Shown piece after piece: positions 9,001-17,377 of a stretch of DNA of 64,000 nt. The DNA is taken from the NCBI RefSeq assembly GCF_000265205.3, contig NC_018000.1, positions 1,674,001-1,738,000 of the forward strand. The letters run 5' to 3'. The position numbers and the translations under genes were made by a program. The notes below the pieces were generated by a model, which was not told where the DNA came from, did no database searches, and saw only the letters and a program-made list of their open reading frames with translations. Source of the DNA: Sinorhizobium fredii USDA 257 (GTDB taxonomy: Bacteria > Pseudomonadota > Alphaproteobacteria > Rhizobiales > Rhizobiaceae). Position 1 is the stretch's first letter; each line of letters starts with the position of its first letter.

Positions 9001-9672
9001 GCACCCGCCGAGGGTCACTGGCTGAGGGCGGCCGTACAGCGCGAGGGCTATAACCTCGATGTCGCCACGCTCGCGCCAGTCGGCATAGTAGGCCTTCAAC
9101 CGAACCAGTTTCTCATCGGCGCTGGGGGTTATGCCGATACGTTCGCGTTCCGGTGGGATGCCGAATGGAATGACCGGCTCTTTACCGCTCTCGACTATCA
9201 GCACCAGGAAATCCGCGACGGTTCCATCGACTTCCCCCTCTCGACGAACGATTACGACTTCCGTAAGGCAAGGGTCGATCGCGTTGCTCTGACTGCCAAC
9301 CTGGCGCTCAGCCATGGGTTCGGACTCTCTGCTACTGCCGCCCACACGCGGAGCAAGGACTTTTCGCCGGCTAATCCCGCTGGTGAACTGCCATTACTCC
9401 CGGAAAACGCCGGTCAGGTAGCACTGACCTGGGTCAACGAGGCAAACATTCGGACGATGATTGCCGCCAATTACGTGGGGACCAGGTCGCAAGGTTCGAC
9501 GAGGTTGGACGACTTCTGGACCCTCGACGCATCACTCTTATGGGAGCCTTTCGACAAGCGGTTCGAGGTCGAACTCGCCGGGTTCAACCTGCTTGACGAG
9601 GAATTCGAGCTGCGCGACGGTCTTCCCGGCTGGGGCCCCACCGTCAAGGGCACCGTCAAAGTGCGGTTCTGA
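6037..9672 (+). CDS. Secreted FecR-domain / TPR / C-terminal beta-barrel protein
   Basis: A 1211-residue envelope protein. A signal peptide ends near residue 23 (FAPFSAFGEP). A FecR domain follows at about 55-170 (GDLLRTNATGSLAVLFRD, TPAAAAAIRGTDWTL). Tetratricopeptide repeats fill about 235-640 (for example ALADLERGLKAAPGDPSIWN). From about 690 the chain has alternating beta-strand character with aromatic girdles and ends TVKGTVKVRF, a terminal Phe typical of outer-membrane barrels inserted by Bam. The stop TGA shares its A with the ATG of the cyclase gene, so translation is coupled. Known FecR-CHASE2 cyclase pairs suggest that this protein transmits or scaffolds an envelope signal. Codon use looks less GC-biased than in neighbouring genes. 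Confidence 0.8.
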   Translation: MRRRVTGALLGVMACFAPFSAFGEPVPRPDPVAGSVIARKSGEEVRFVDVSNWRSVDIAQDLLPGDLLRTNATGSLAVLFRDRTQIRLGRNTALRVKQIGTGETNLELESGTIWARAERGGQGLVIDTPAAAAAIRGTDWTLTVGADGKTSLTVLEGVIELSNAHGSVTVMQGEGAVAAIGSAPTKIVIVTPKDREQMLFHLALRDAFVLMPATTLRAPDMRRQRERIEAQPEVSRSAEDWLTLAEIYLSLNGRQKAQAALDAARRRGLDRSQSARAGLVDALTAGSQGRYADAAKLFDQSARGLDAKRRSIAAYGGYFARALANPDRVENPPRQAVGAYGAFAKAFTEGFRTDVRAAVETLRKAELQYPDDPTLPAVRAQFAMLIDDRDEVRDGIEKALKIDADDPYALEARAKYRFNIENDRDGALADLERGLKAAPGDPSIWNWLGAVQDERGDTRAAEYAVKKAIELDPQDPSYHANLALMYLGELRLAEAKREIDAALAIDPSFDLVLIARGRYHLQNGDVEKAIQDLLAGSTANPAYSNAQLLLAAAHYEKGDRIPADQALDNADRLDPNDPIVSQVRTIVSIDDYDADAAIRYAQETMRRTRAKGGDTAAIGANQQAGSALNNAFRLQGLDAWGQYYGDAVFDPFSSASYLDQAIRGSVNPLFNGYSFSVSPITNAQNPSTFAALFQGLLLDPHLLAYRARATDLYRTPFFEIDLGGGPTLEDGNTGWIGEAEIRGFAYSPFPVSVFGNFQWEEPRDTIDLGGGLEMDRETRLIGGTGYVTATPTPDDRVVAFLNMAEVDDSRNIFDIPHPMLVPFNGDSLNGNNGSNLNSGVAWSHTFGYQNIANAAFFFNDTETVETSRLLFSDIPFPDIEYLRREQRQTTYIGALNHLYGDGDLTWRYGLEAGAVTQKEKTEYCNLLPPAIPLSSATSSATAGVMKAYVDGLYEVTPDLKVEGALFARYIEHVNDNNVRLEPKLGIAWAPAEGHWLRAAVQREGYNLDVATLAPVGIVGLQPNQFLIGAGGYADTFAFRWDAEWNDRLFTALDYQHQEIRDGSIDFPLSTNDYDFRKARVDRVALTANLALSHGFGLSATAAHTRSKDFSPANPAGELPLLPENAGQVALTWVNEANIRTMIAANYVGTRSQGSTRLDDFWTLDASLLWEPFDKRFEVELAGFNLLDEEFELRDGLPGWGPTVKGTVKVRF

Positions 9673-11693
9673 TGCACGCACCTCGCCCAGCGCTCACCCG
9701 TAAGCGGCTTTCCGCGATCGTCGATCGAATTCGTCACGGGCCACGCCGAGCAAAGCTTGTCGCCCTGACGGTCTTCGTCGCCGCCCTCGTCTCGCTCGCC
9801 TCGCTGACCGGCAGCTGGTCGCTCGCCGACCTGCGCGCCTACGACTACCTCTCGATCATCGGCCGCCCGCCGCTCCCCGAAAAGGGCCCCATCATCGTCG
9901 CGATCGACGAGCCGTCGATGGCGGAGATCGGCAGCCAGTGGCCCTGGCCGCGCGCCCTGCACGCCCGGCTGATCAGATCGTTGAGAAAGGCCGGCGCACG
10001 GGCGATTGCGCTCGACGTCATCTTTGCCGAGCCGGCTGTGGACCCGGAAAACGATAGGGCACTGGCCGAGGCACTTGGGCCGGACGTGGTGCTTGCCGGC
10101 GACCAGACGCTCATCCAGACGCCGCAAGCCGAACAGTTCGTTCGCACCGAACCGCTCGCGCTCTTCACCGAGAAAGGCGCAAAAGTGGGCATCGCCTCGG
10201 TCAATCTCAGCGGCGACGGCACGCTCAGGCAAATCCCCGCCTATCCGGACGGCTTCGCCGTGACGCTCGCGACCATTGCAGGGGCAGATCCCCAGACGCC
10301 GCAGAGGCGGACCTTGATCCAGACCTTCGGCGCGGCCCGCACCTATCCGACCGTTTCCTACTATCAAGCGCTCGATCCCGAGAACTTTCTGCCGGAGGGC
10401 ACGTTCCGCGATCGCGTCGTGATCGTCGGCTTGAGCCTGCAGAATGCTCCGTCGATTGCCGATGGCGGCGCCGACGCCTTCGCAACCTCCGACACGGTCT
10501 TTTCGCGCGGCCTCGTCGCCGGAGCAGAGATCCAGGCGACCATCTACGACAATCTCATCCACGGCCTCGCGATAGAGCGAGCGGGGGCGCCGATTGCCGT
10601 ATCGGCGGTGCTCCTCGCCGCGCTGGCAGCCGCGCTCGCCGTCTTCAAATCGACCAGCTGGAGGACGCTCGGCTACGGCGCCGGCGCGCTTGCGCTGATC
10701 TTCCTCGTCAGCTACGGCCTGATGCGCTTCGGTCATCTGTTCATTTCGCCACTCGGCCCCGGCCTTGCCTTTCTAAGCGTTGCGGTCGGCCAGGCGGGCA
10801 TCGACTATGCCGAGGAGCGCCGGCGCCGCCGCGAGATCACCCGTGCTTTCTCGCAATATCTCTCGCCGGCGCTCGTCGAACGGCTGGCGCAGGATCCGTC
10901 GCAACTGAAGCTTGGCGGCGAAAGACGCACGCTGACGATCCTCTTCTGCGACGTTCGCGGCTTTACGACAATTTCGGAAAATATGAAGGACGACCCGGAG
11001 GGGCTGACGACCCTCATCAACCGGCTCTTGACGCCGCTGTCGGAGGCGGTGCTCAACCGAAGCGGCACGATCGACAAATATATCGGCGACTGCCTGATGG
11101 CCTTCTGGAACGCACCGCTCGACGATCCGGATCATGCCGTCCACGCCGTGCAGGCGGCGCGCGACATGCTCGCCGCGCTCGAGCAGCTGAACGTAGAACT
11201 CGAAGCCGAAGCCAAGGCGGCCGGGCGACAGCCGAAGGTGCTTCGCATCGGCATCGGCATCAATACGGGCGAATGCGTCGTCGGCAACATGGGCTCCGCC
11301 CGCCGCTTCGACTATTCGGCGCTGGGGGACGCGGTCAATCTCGCCTCCCGCCTCGAGGGCGCGTCGAAGGACTACGGCATCCCCCTGCTCCTTGGCGAAC
11401 GCACGGCCGGGCTCGCCACAGCCAAGTTCCCGATCGTCGAGATCGACCGCATCACCGTCAAGGGGCGGAGCACGGTCTCGCCGGTCTTCACGCTGACCGA
11501 GGGTGCCTCCGAAGCCGCGCTAGCCCAGCACCGCGGCTATCTAGACGCGAAATACCGCGACGCCACCGGGATCGACGAGGCCCTGCTCCATGCGCTCAAG
11601 TCGGCCCTGCCCTCGCTCGAGCACTATTACGAACGTGAGGGCGAGCGGTTGACGGCGAGGAAACGACATAGCGCGACAAACGATCCTATTTAG
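9672..11693 (+). CDS. CHASE2-domain class III adenylate/guanylate cyclase
   Basis: A 673-residue membrane cyclase. One N-terminal membrane segment (about 22-42) is followed by a periplasmic CHASE2 sensor (about 50-305; VAIDEPSMAEIG, WPWPRALHARLI). Three membrane helices occupy about 310-385, then comes a cytoplasmic cyclase domain (about 415-600). Both metal aspartates are present (LFCDVRGFT and KYIGDCLMAFW), as is the purine-contact lysine in DKYIGD. The second specificity position is serine (DYSALGDAVNLASRLE), so ATP is likely but not certain. It begins inside the stop codon of the FecR-TPR gene. The catalytic machinery looks intact, and the short C-terminal tail after 610 has no recognised domain. 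Confidence 0.93.
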   Translation: MHAPRPALTRKRLSAIVDRIRHGPRRAKLVALTVFVAALVSLASLTGSWSLADLRAYDYLSIIGRPPLPEKGPIIVAIDEPSMAEIGSQWPWPRALHARLIRSLRKAGARAIALDVIFAEPAVDPENDRALAEALGPDVVLAGDQTLIQTPQAEQFVRTEPLALFTEKGAKVGIASVNLSGDGTLRQIPAYPDGFAVTLATIAGADPQTPQRRTLIQTFGAARTYPTVSYYQALDPENFLPEGTFRDRVVIVGLSLQNAPSIADGGADAFATSDTVFSRGLVAGAEIQATIYDNLIHGLAIERAGAPIAVSAVLLAALAAALAVFKSTSWRTLGYGAGALALIFLVSYGLMRFGHLFISPLGPGLAFLSVAVGQAGIDYAEERRRRREITRAFSQYLSPALVERLAQDPSQLKLGGERRTLTILFCDVRGFTTISENMKDDPEGLTTLINRLLTPLSEAVLNRSGTIDKYIGDCLMAFWNAPLDDPDHAVHAVQAARDMLAALEQLNVELEAEAKAAGRQPKVLRIGIGINTGECVVGNMGSARRFDYSALGDAVNLASRLEGASKDYGIPLLLGERTAGLATAKFPIVEIDRITVKGRSTVSPVFTLTEGASEAALAQHRGYLDAKYRDATGIDEALLHALKSALPSLEHYYEREGERLTARKRHSATNDPI

Positions 11694-12067
11694 GCAAGGC
11701 CGCCCCCATGAGCCCACAGGATCGTAGCGTCTCCGGAACGTGATTTACAGCCATTGGTGCTGAAATATTACAAGTTGTTCATGGAGACGATTTGCCTTCC
11801 CGACCACTTTCGGAGGAAGAACCCCCAAAGTCGAGAATTTCTAATATTTCTTGAAGGAGTTACACCGCGGACGTCGAAAATTTGACGGAACTTTGTCAAA
11901 GAAGGCCGTGGAAACTTTATTTATTGTTAATGTGACTTGCAGCGCCTGCAGGTCCACTCTTTACATCGAGGCTGAATACTGCCGGCGACCGAAAGGATCG
12001 CGACGCGACGGTATGAGACAGCCCCGATCGGAAGCTTCTTGCTTCCCCCGTTTCAAGGAGACGCAAA
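11694..12067. other. Intergenic region between the cyclase operon and a small secreted-protein gene
   Basis: A 374-base gap, more A/T-rich than its surroundings in the middle (TTTATTTATTGTTAATG near 11920), which looks like a promoter region for the gene at 12068. GGAACTTT at about 11889 resembles the -35 of general-stress ECF promoters, but no matching -10 is correctly spaced. I see no convincing gene or terminator. Confidence 0.4.
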
Positions 12068-12514
12068 ATGCGCTCGCTCATCACAACATCCGCAATCGCC
12101 GCCCTCGCTCTGTCGCTCGCCACAGGCGGCGCCTTCGCCGCCGGACGGCACGAGGGTACCACGTCGACGGGTCCCGAGAACGGCGACTACTACCAGGGAA
12201 TATTCGCCAACGACGATGTTGCTCCTCCCGCCCCGGCCGCCCGGCCGATGACTTCCGTTGTCGTCGTTGAACAGCCGCGGCTCGCCAGCATCCTCCACGA
12301 ACTGCGCGCCGCCAATCACCGGATGGATGCGGAGCGCACCTCGGGCAAGCTCAGCTCCGTCGCCTTCGGCAGGTTGCGCCGCGAGGAACAGAACATTCGC
12401 GCCGACGCCACCGAGGTCGCGGCGAAGCATGACGGCAGAATACCGACGTCATCCTATGCGCAGTTGCAGCGGGACGTGCACCGACTCGACTGGAATATTG
12501 CCCGCTCGGCTTGA
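12068..12514 (+). CDS. Small secreted protein of unknown function
   Basis: A 148-residue protein with a clear signal peptide (MRSLITTSAIAALALSLATG, cleavage after AFA) and a good ribosome site (AAGGAGA). The mature part has a proline/alanine-rich spacer (APPAPAARP), then a predicted helical, highly charged region (about 70-145; HELRAANHRMDAER, FGRLRREEQNIRAD). I recognise no family. It stands alone, with a long A/T-rich leader and its own terminator, so it is probably a single-gene transcript acting in the periplasm. Confidence 0.75.
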   Translation: MRSLITTSAIAALALSLATGGAFAAGRHEGTTSTGPENGDYYQGIFANDDVAPPAPAARPMTSVVVVEQPRLASILHELRAANHRMDAERTSGKLSSVAFGRLRREEQNIRADATEVAAKHDGRIPTSSYAQLQRDVHRLDWNIARSA

Positions 12515-12551
12515 TGCCTGACGCCGCTGCATGATCGACGAGAATAGCAAC

Positions 12552-12590
12552 TGCCGGACCGTTTCTCAGGAAGCGGTCCGGCACTTTTCC
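12552..12590 (+). terminator. Rho-independent terminator, possibly bidirectional
   Basis: A perfect 10-base stem, TGCCGGACCG at 12552-12561 against CGGTCCGGCA at 12574-12583, with a 12-base loop and a following CTTTT. It lies between the secreted-protein gene and the convergent 3' end of pcaB and may serve both. Confidence 0.75.
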
Positions 12591-12597
12591 ACCGCCC

Positions 12598-13653
12598 TCA
12601 AGCGGCGCCCAGACGCCGGATATTGCCGGCGAGTTCCGTGGCAAGCCTCAGTGCCGCCGCGGTTGCGCCGACGATCTGCGGCAGGAGTAGCCATTCGAGC
12701 GTCCAGGCGGAACCGGAACGCTCCTGCTCGTGCACCACGGCCTGGTGGATGCCGGAAATTTGCGTGGCATTGAAGCGCGCCAGCGTCACCAGCACCTCGG
12801 CGGCGACCGGGTTCTGCTTGTGGGCCATGGCGGAGGACGAACCGCCGCCGGCCAGCACGATCTCGTCGCCCGCCTGCGCCATCAGGGCGATGTCCTGGCC
12901 GAACTTGCCGAGACTGCCGGTGATCAGCGAAAGCAGGTGGGCGAAATCGGCGATCGCGGCGCGCTGGCTGTGCCATTGCGGACAGTCGATCAGCGCCAGC
13001 TCCTCCGCCAGCGTCGCACGGACCGCGTCCGCCTTGTCCTTGAGCTTGTCGAGCGTGCCGGCCGCACCGCCGAATTGCACGGCGAACAGGTCGATATCCA
13101 TCGCGTCGAGCCGGTCCTGATGGTCGAGCAGCGGCTCGATCCAGCTGCGCATTCGGTCCGCCACGGTGATCGGAATGGCCGCCTGCATGCGCGTGCGGCC
13201 CATCAGCGGACGTTCGCCCCATTGCTGGGCACCTTCCTCCAACACCGCGACGATTTCGCCGAGGCGGCCGGAAAAAAGCTCGCCGATCGCCTTCAGGCGC
13301 AGCACCAGGCTGGTATCGACGACATCCTGGCTGGTGGCGCCGAAATGCACGTGCTCCGCCGCCGCTTCGCCGACGGCGCGCCGCAACTGCCGGACGAGTT
13401 CCGGCACCGCGACACCGTCAGTCGCCATTCCGCGCCGCAAGGCCGCGACATCCGGGGAAAAGGCGCGGCAAGCCTCGGCGATCCGGTCGGCGGCCGCGTG
13501 CGGGATCACGCCATGTTGCGCTTCGGCCCGCGCCAGCGCCGCCTCGAAAGCCAGCATGGCGCGGATATCCGCGGCCGCGGAAAACTCCGCCGCGACCGCT
13601 TCGTCGCCAAGAAGACCGGAAAGATAGGGATGATCAAAGGCCGAATAGGTCAT
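12598..13653 (-). CDS. pcaB: 3-carboxy-cis,cis-muconate cycloisomerase
   Basis: Converts 3-carboxymuconate to 4-carboxymuconolactone, the step after protocatechuate ring opening. It belongs to the aspartase/fumarase superfamily, shown by GSSSAMAHKQNP (the superfamily signature loop) near residue 255 and GATSQDVVDTSL near 125. I start it at ATG 13653 (MTYSAFDHPYLSGLLG, ribosome site GGAG), giving 351 residues; upstream in-frame sequence is not protein-like. It is last in pcaDCHGB, 70 bases after pcaG. Some PcaB proteins carry a longer C-terminus, so this is a short form. Confidence 0.93.
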   Translation of the reverse strand: MTYSAFDHPYLSGLLGDEAVAAEFSAAADIRAMLAFEAALARAEAQHGVIPHAAADRIAEACRAFSPDVAALRRGMATDGVAVPELVRQLRRAVGEAAAEHVHFGATSQDVVDTSLVLRLKAIGELFSGRLGEIVAVLEEGAQQWGERPLMGRTRMQAAIPITVADRMRSWIEPLLDHQDRLDAMDIDLFAVQFGGAAGTLDKLKDKADAVRATLAEELALIDCPQWHSQRAAIADFAHLLSLITGSLGKFGQDIALMAQAGDEIVLAGGGSSSAMAHKQNPVAAEVLVTLARFNATQISGIHQAVVHEQERSGSAWTLEWLLLPQIVGATAAALRLATELAGNIRRLGAA

Positions 13654-13723
13654 TCCACGTCTCCAGGATCTGGCCCTTCGGGGCGCCGACAAGCACGCGA
13701 CAACGGCGATGGGTCGCCGATGA

Positions 13724-14338
13724 TCATATGTCCAGGAAAACCGTTTCCTTCTCCCCCTGGAGATGAATGTCGAAGACATAATTAGGCGCCTGACCGCCGG
13801 CGACAAGCGTCTCGGCCCGATGGCGATGCTCGATTCGGGCAAGCAGCGGATCCTCGGCATTCGCCGCCGCCTCGTCCGGGAAGTACAGGCGCGTGTGGAG
13901 CCCGATATTGATTCCGCGCGCCACGATCCAGAAGGTGATATGCGGCGCCATCAGGCGGCCATCCTTGAACGGAACACGGCCGGGCTTGACGGTTTCGAAC
14001 ACGAAGGTGCCGTCCTCGGCGCTCGTCGGGCAGCGGCCCCAGCCGGTGAAATTCGGGTCGGCGGCTCCGCGCATTTCCGAAGGCGAATTGTAAAGACCGG
14101 CGGCATCCGCCTGCCAGATTTCGATCAGCGCGTCCTTGAGCGGGGCGCCCGCGCCGTCGATCACCCGGCCGGTCACGGTGATGCGCTCTCCAAGCGTCTT
14201 GTCATTGACCATCGCCGACCCGAGGTCGCGTTGGTAGACGCCGGACAGTCCGCCGAAATTCGGCGTCAGGCCGATGTGGACGTAGGGTCCAGCCGTCTGC
14301 GAGGGGGTTTCCTTGAGGTAGCCCAGATCCTGTACCAT
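13724..14338 (-). CDS. pcaG: Protocatechuate 3,4-dioxygenase, alpha subunit
   Basis: Structural partner of PcaH in the iron enzyme that opens protocatechuate to 3-carboxymuconate. At 204 residues it has the intradiol dioxygenase fold: TVTGRVIDGAGAPLKDALIE, EIWQADAAG, and the C-terminal APNYVFDIHLQGEKETVF typical of PcaG. It retains only part of the metal-ligand set, as expected of the alpha chain. It starts 12 bases after pcaH. Confidence 0.95.
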   Translation of the reverse strand: MVQDLGYLKETPSQTAGPYVHIGLTPNFGGLSGVYQRDLGSAMVNDKTLGERITVTGRVIDGAGAPLKDALIEIWQADAAGLYNSPSEMRGAADPNFTGWGRCPTSAEDGTFVFETVKPGRVPFKDGRLMAPHITFWIVARGINIGLHTRLYFPDEAAANAEDPLLARIEHRHRAETLVAGGQAPNYVFDIHLQGEKETVFLDI

Positions 14339-14350
14339 CGGTTCCCTCCC

Positions 14351-15515
<1,165 letters not shown>

Positions 15516-15516
<1 letters not shown>

Positions 15517-16328
15517 CACGCATCGGGTTTGTCTCCAGGCAATAGGGACTTGAAAAAACGCAGGAGCGTTTCGGTCAGCGCCTCCGGCTGCTCGACGCAG
15601 GGGATATGCCCGGCATCGCGAATCACCTCGAAGCGCGCGCCGGGGATGAGCCGAGCCGTCGAGCGCACCAGATCGGGCGGCGTCGAACCGTCCTGGTCGC
15701 CGACGACGCAGAGCACCGGCACGGCGATCTTCTTGGCGGCTTCGGTGTAATCGGCGTTGCGGATTGCCACGCAGGTGCCGACGTAACCCGGCACCGGCTG
15801 GCGGATCAGCATATTGCGGTAACAGGCGAAGGCGACGTTCTCAGGCCGTCGAAAGGCCGGCGTGAACCAGCGCTCGAGCACCGCGTCGGCAACTGCGTCG
15901 ATGCCGTGCGCCTCGATCGCCGCGATGCGGGCGTCCCACATCTCGGTCGTGCCGATCTTGTGCGCCGTATCGGCAAGCACGAGCGCCTGCACCAGATCGG
16001 GGCGGCGCTGGTAGAGCGATTGCGCGATGAGGCCGCCGACCGAAAGTCCGCAGATGATGGCGCGCTTGACGGCGAGCCGGTCGAGAAGCCCGGCGAGATC
16101 GGTCGCATGATCCTCGATCGAATAAGGTACCTGGCCAATATCCGAAAGGCCGTGACCGCGCTTGTCGTAAAGAACGATGGCATAATCATCGGAAAGGCGG
16201 GCGACGACGTCGCTCCAGATGCGGAAATCCGTGCCGAGCGAGTTGATGAAGACAAGCACCGGTTTCTCGGCAACGGCGCCGATCAACCGATAGTGGATGG
16301 CGATGTCGTTGATGCGGGTGAATTGCAC
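15516..16328 (-). CDS. pcaD: 3-oxoadipate enol-lactonase
   Basis: Hydrolyses 3-oxoadipate enol-lactone to 3-oxoadipate. An alpha/beta hydrolase with nucleophile elbow GLSVGG, acid-loop Asp in VVGDQDGSTP, and catalytic His in RDAGHIPCVEQPEAL. GTG 16328 (VQFTRINDIAIHYRLIG) has an ideal GAGGAG site seven bases away and gives 270 residues, close to known PcaD. An upstream ATG at 16358 is less likely. First gene of pcaDCHGB, 70 bases downstream of a PcaQ-type box. Confidence 0.93.
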
Positions 16329-16397
16329 GGTAGGTCTCCTCACCACCAAATTGGCCATTTCATATGGTTAGGTAAAATGATATTTTGCGCCGATCCA

Positions 16398-16413
16398 TTA
16401 ACTCCTGAGTTAT
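16398..16413 (-). promoter_or_regulatory. PcaQ-type operator upstream of pcaDCHGB
   Basis: On the minus strand the 16 bases read ATAACT-CAGG-AGTTAA, a dyad matching the published rhizobial PcaQ site ATAACC-N4-GGTTAA at all but two positions. It lies seven bases before the pcaQ start and 70 bases upstream of pcaD, where a LysR activator would bind for both activation and autoregulation. Confidence 0.7.
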
Positions 16414-16419
16414 GTTTCG

Positions 16420-17346
16420 ATGATCGACACGCGCATCAAGTTTCGTCATCTGCAGACATTTGTCGAGGTCGCACGGCAGAAGAGCGTCGTGAAGGCCGCC
16501 GATCTTCTGAATGTCACCCAGCCGGCGGTCACAAAGACGATCCGCGAGCTGGAGGAGGTCCTGGGCGTCTCGGTCTTCGAGCGCGAGGGGCGCGGCATCA
16601 AGATCACCCGCTACGGCGAGGTGTTCCTGCGCCACGCCGGCGCGGCGCTGACGGCGCTTCGGCAAGGCCTCGATTCCGTCTCCCAGGAACGCTCGGGCGA
16701 TGGGCCGCCGATCCGCGTCGGCGCGTTGCCGACGGTCTCGACCCGCATCATGCCCCGCGCCATGGGGCTCTTTCTCGAGGAGAAAACCGGCGCCCGGATC
16801 AAGATCGTCACCGGCGAAAATGCAGTCCTTCTGGAGCAGCTGCGGGTCGGCGATCTCGACCTCGTCGTCGGCAGGCTCGCCGCGCCCGATCGAATGACCG
16901 GCTTTTCCTTCGAGCACCTTTATTCCGAGCAAGTGGTGTTCGCCGTGCGCGCCGGCCATCCGCTTCTTTCCGGCAAGCAGTCGATCTTCGCGCACTTAGG
17001 CGACTATCCGGTGCTGATGCCGACGCGGGCCTCGATCATCCGCCCCTTCGTCGAGCGCTTCCTGATCGCCAACGGCATTGCCGCCCTGCCGAACCAGATC
17101 GAAACCGTCTCCGATTCCTTCGGCCGTGCTTTCGTGCGCTCGAGCGACGCGATCTGGATCATCTCCAACGGCGTCGTCGCCACCGACATCGACGACGGCC
17201 TGCTCGTGGCTCTGCCGATCGACACCAGCGAGACGAAGGGACCGGTCGGCCTCACCATGCGGACCGACGCGATCCCGTCGCTGCCGCTTTCGATCCTGAT
17301 GCAGACGATCCGTGAAGCGGCCGAGACGGTGACGGCCAAGGGCTAG
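16420..17346 (+). CDS. pcaQ: LysR-type activator of the pca genes
   Basis: A 308-residue LysR regulator divergent from pcaD. The helix-turn-helix lies near residues 8-65 (FRHLQTFVEVARQKSVVKAA, VTQPAVTKTIRELEE, RYGEVFLRHA). The effector domain follows at about 95-300 (IRVGALPTVSTRIMPRAMG, TRASIIRPFVERFL). Position and the operator next to its start mark it as PcaQ, which in Agrobacterium and Sinorhizobium activates pcaDCHGB in response to pathway intermediates. Confidence 0.93.
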   Translation: MIDTRIKFRHLQTFVEVARQKSVVKAADLLNVTQPAVTKTIRELEEVLGVSVFEREGRGIKITRYGEVFLRHAGAALTALRQGLDSVSQERSGDGPPIRVGALPTVSTRIMPRAMGLFLEEKTGARIKIVTGENAVLLEQLRVGDLDLVVGRLAAPDRMTGFSFEHLYSEQVVFAVRAGHPLLSGKQSIFAHLGDYPVLMPTRASIIRPFVERFLIANGIAALPNQIETVSDSFGRAFVRSSDAIWIISNGVVATDIDDGLLVALPIDTSETKGPVGLTMRTDAIPSLPLSILMQTIREAAETVTAKG

Positions 17347-17377
17347 CTGCAACCGCGTCGCGCAGGGATGTCGTGAC

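Noticed and set aside
11851..12270. A possible gene overlapping the small secreted protein
   Set aside because: No ribosome site, and an arginine-rich second half that is simply another frame of the gene at 12068.
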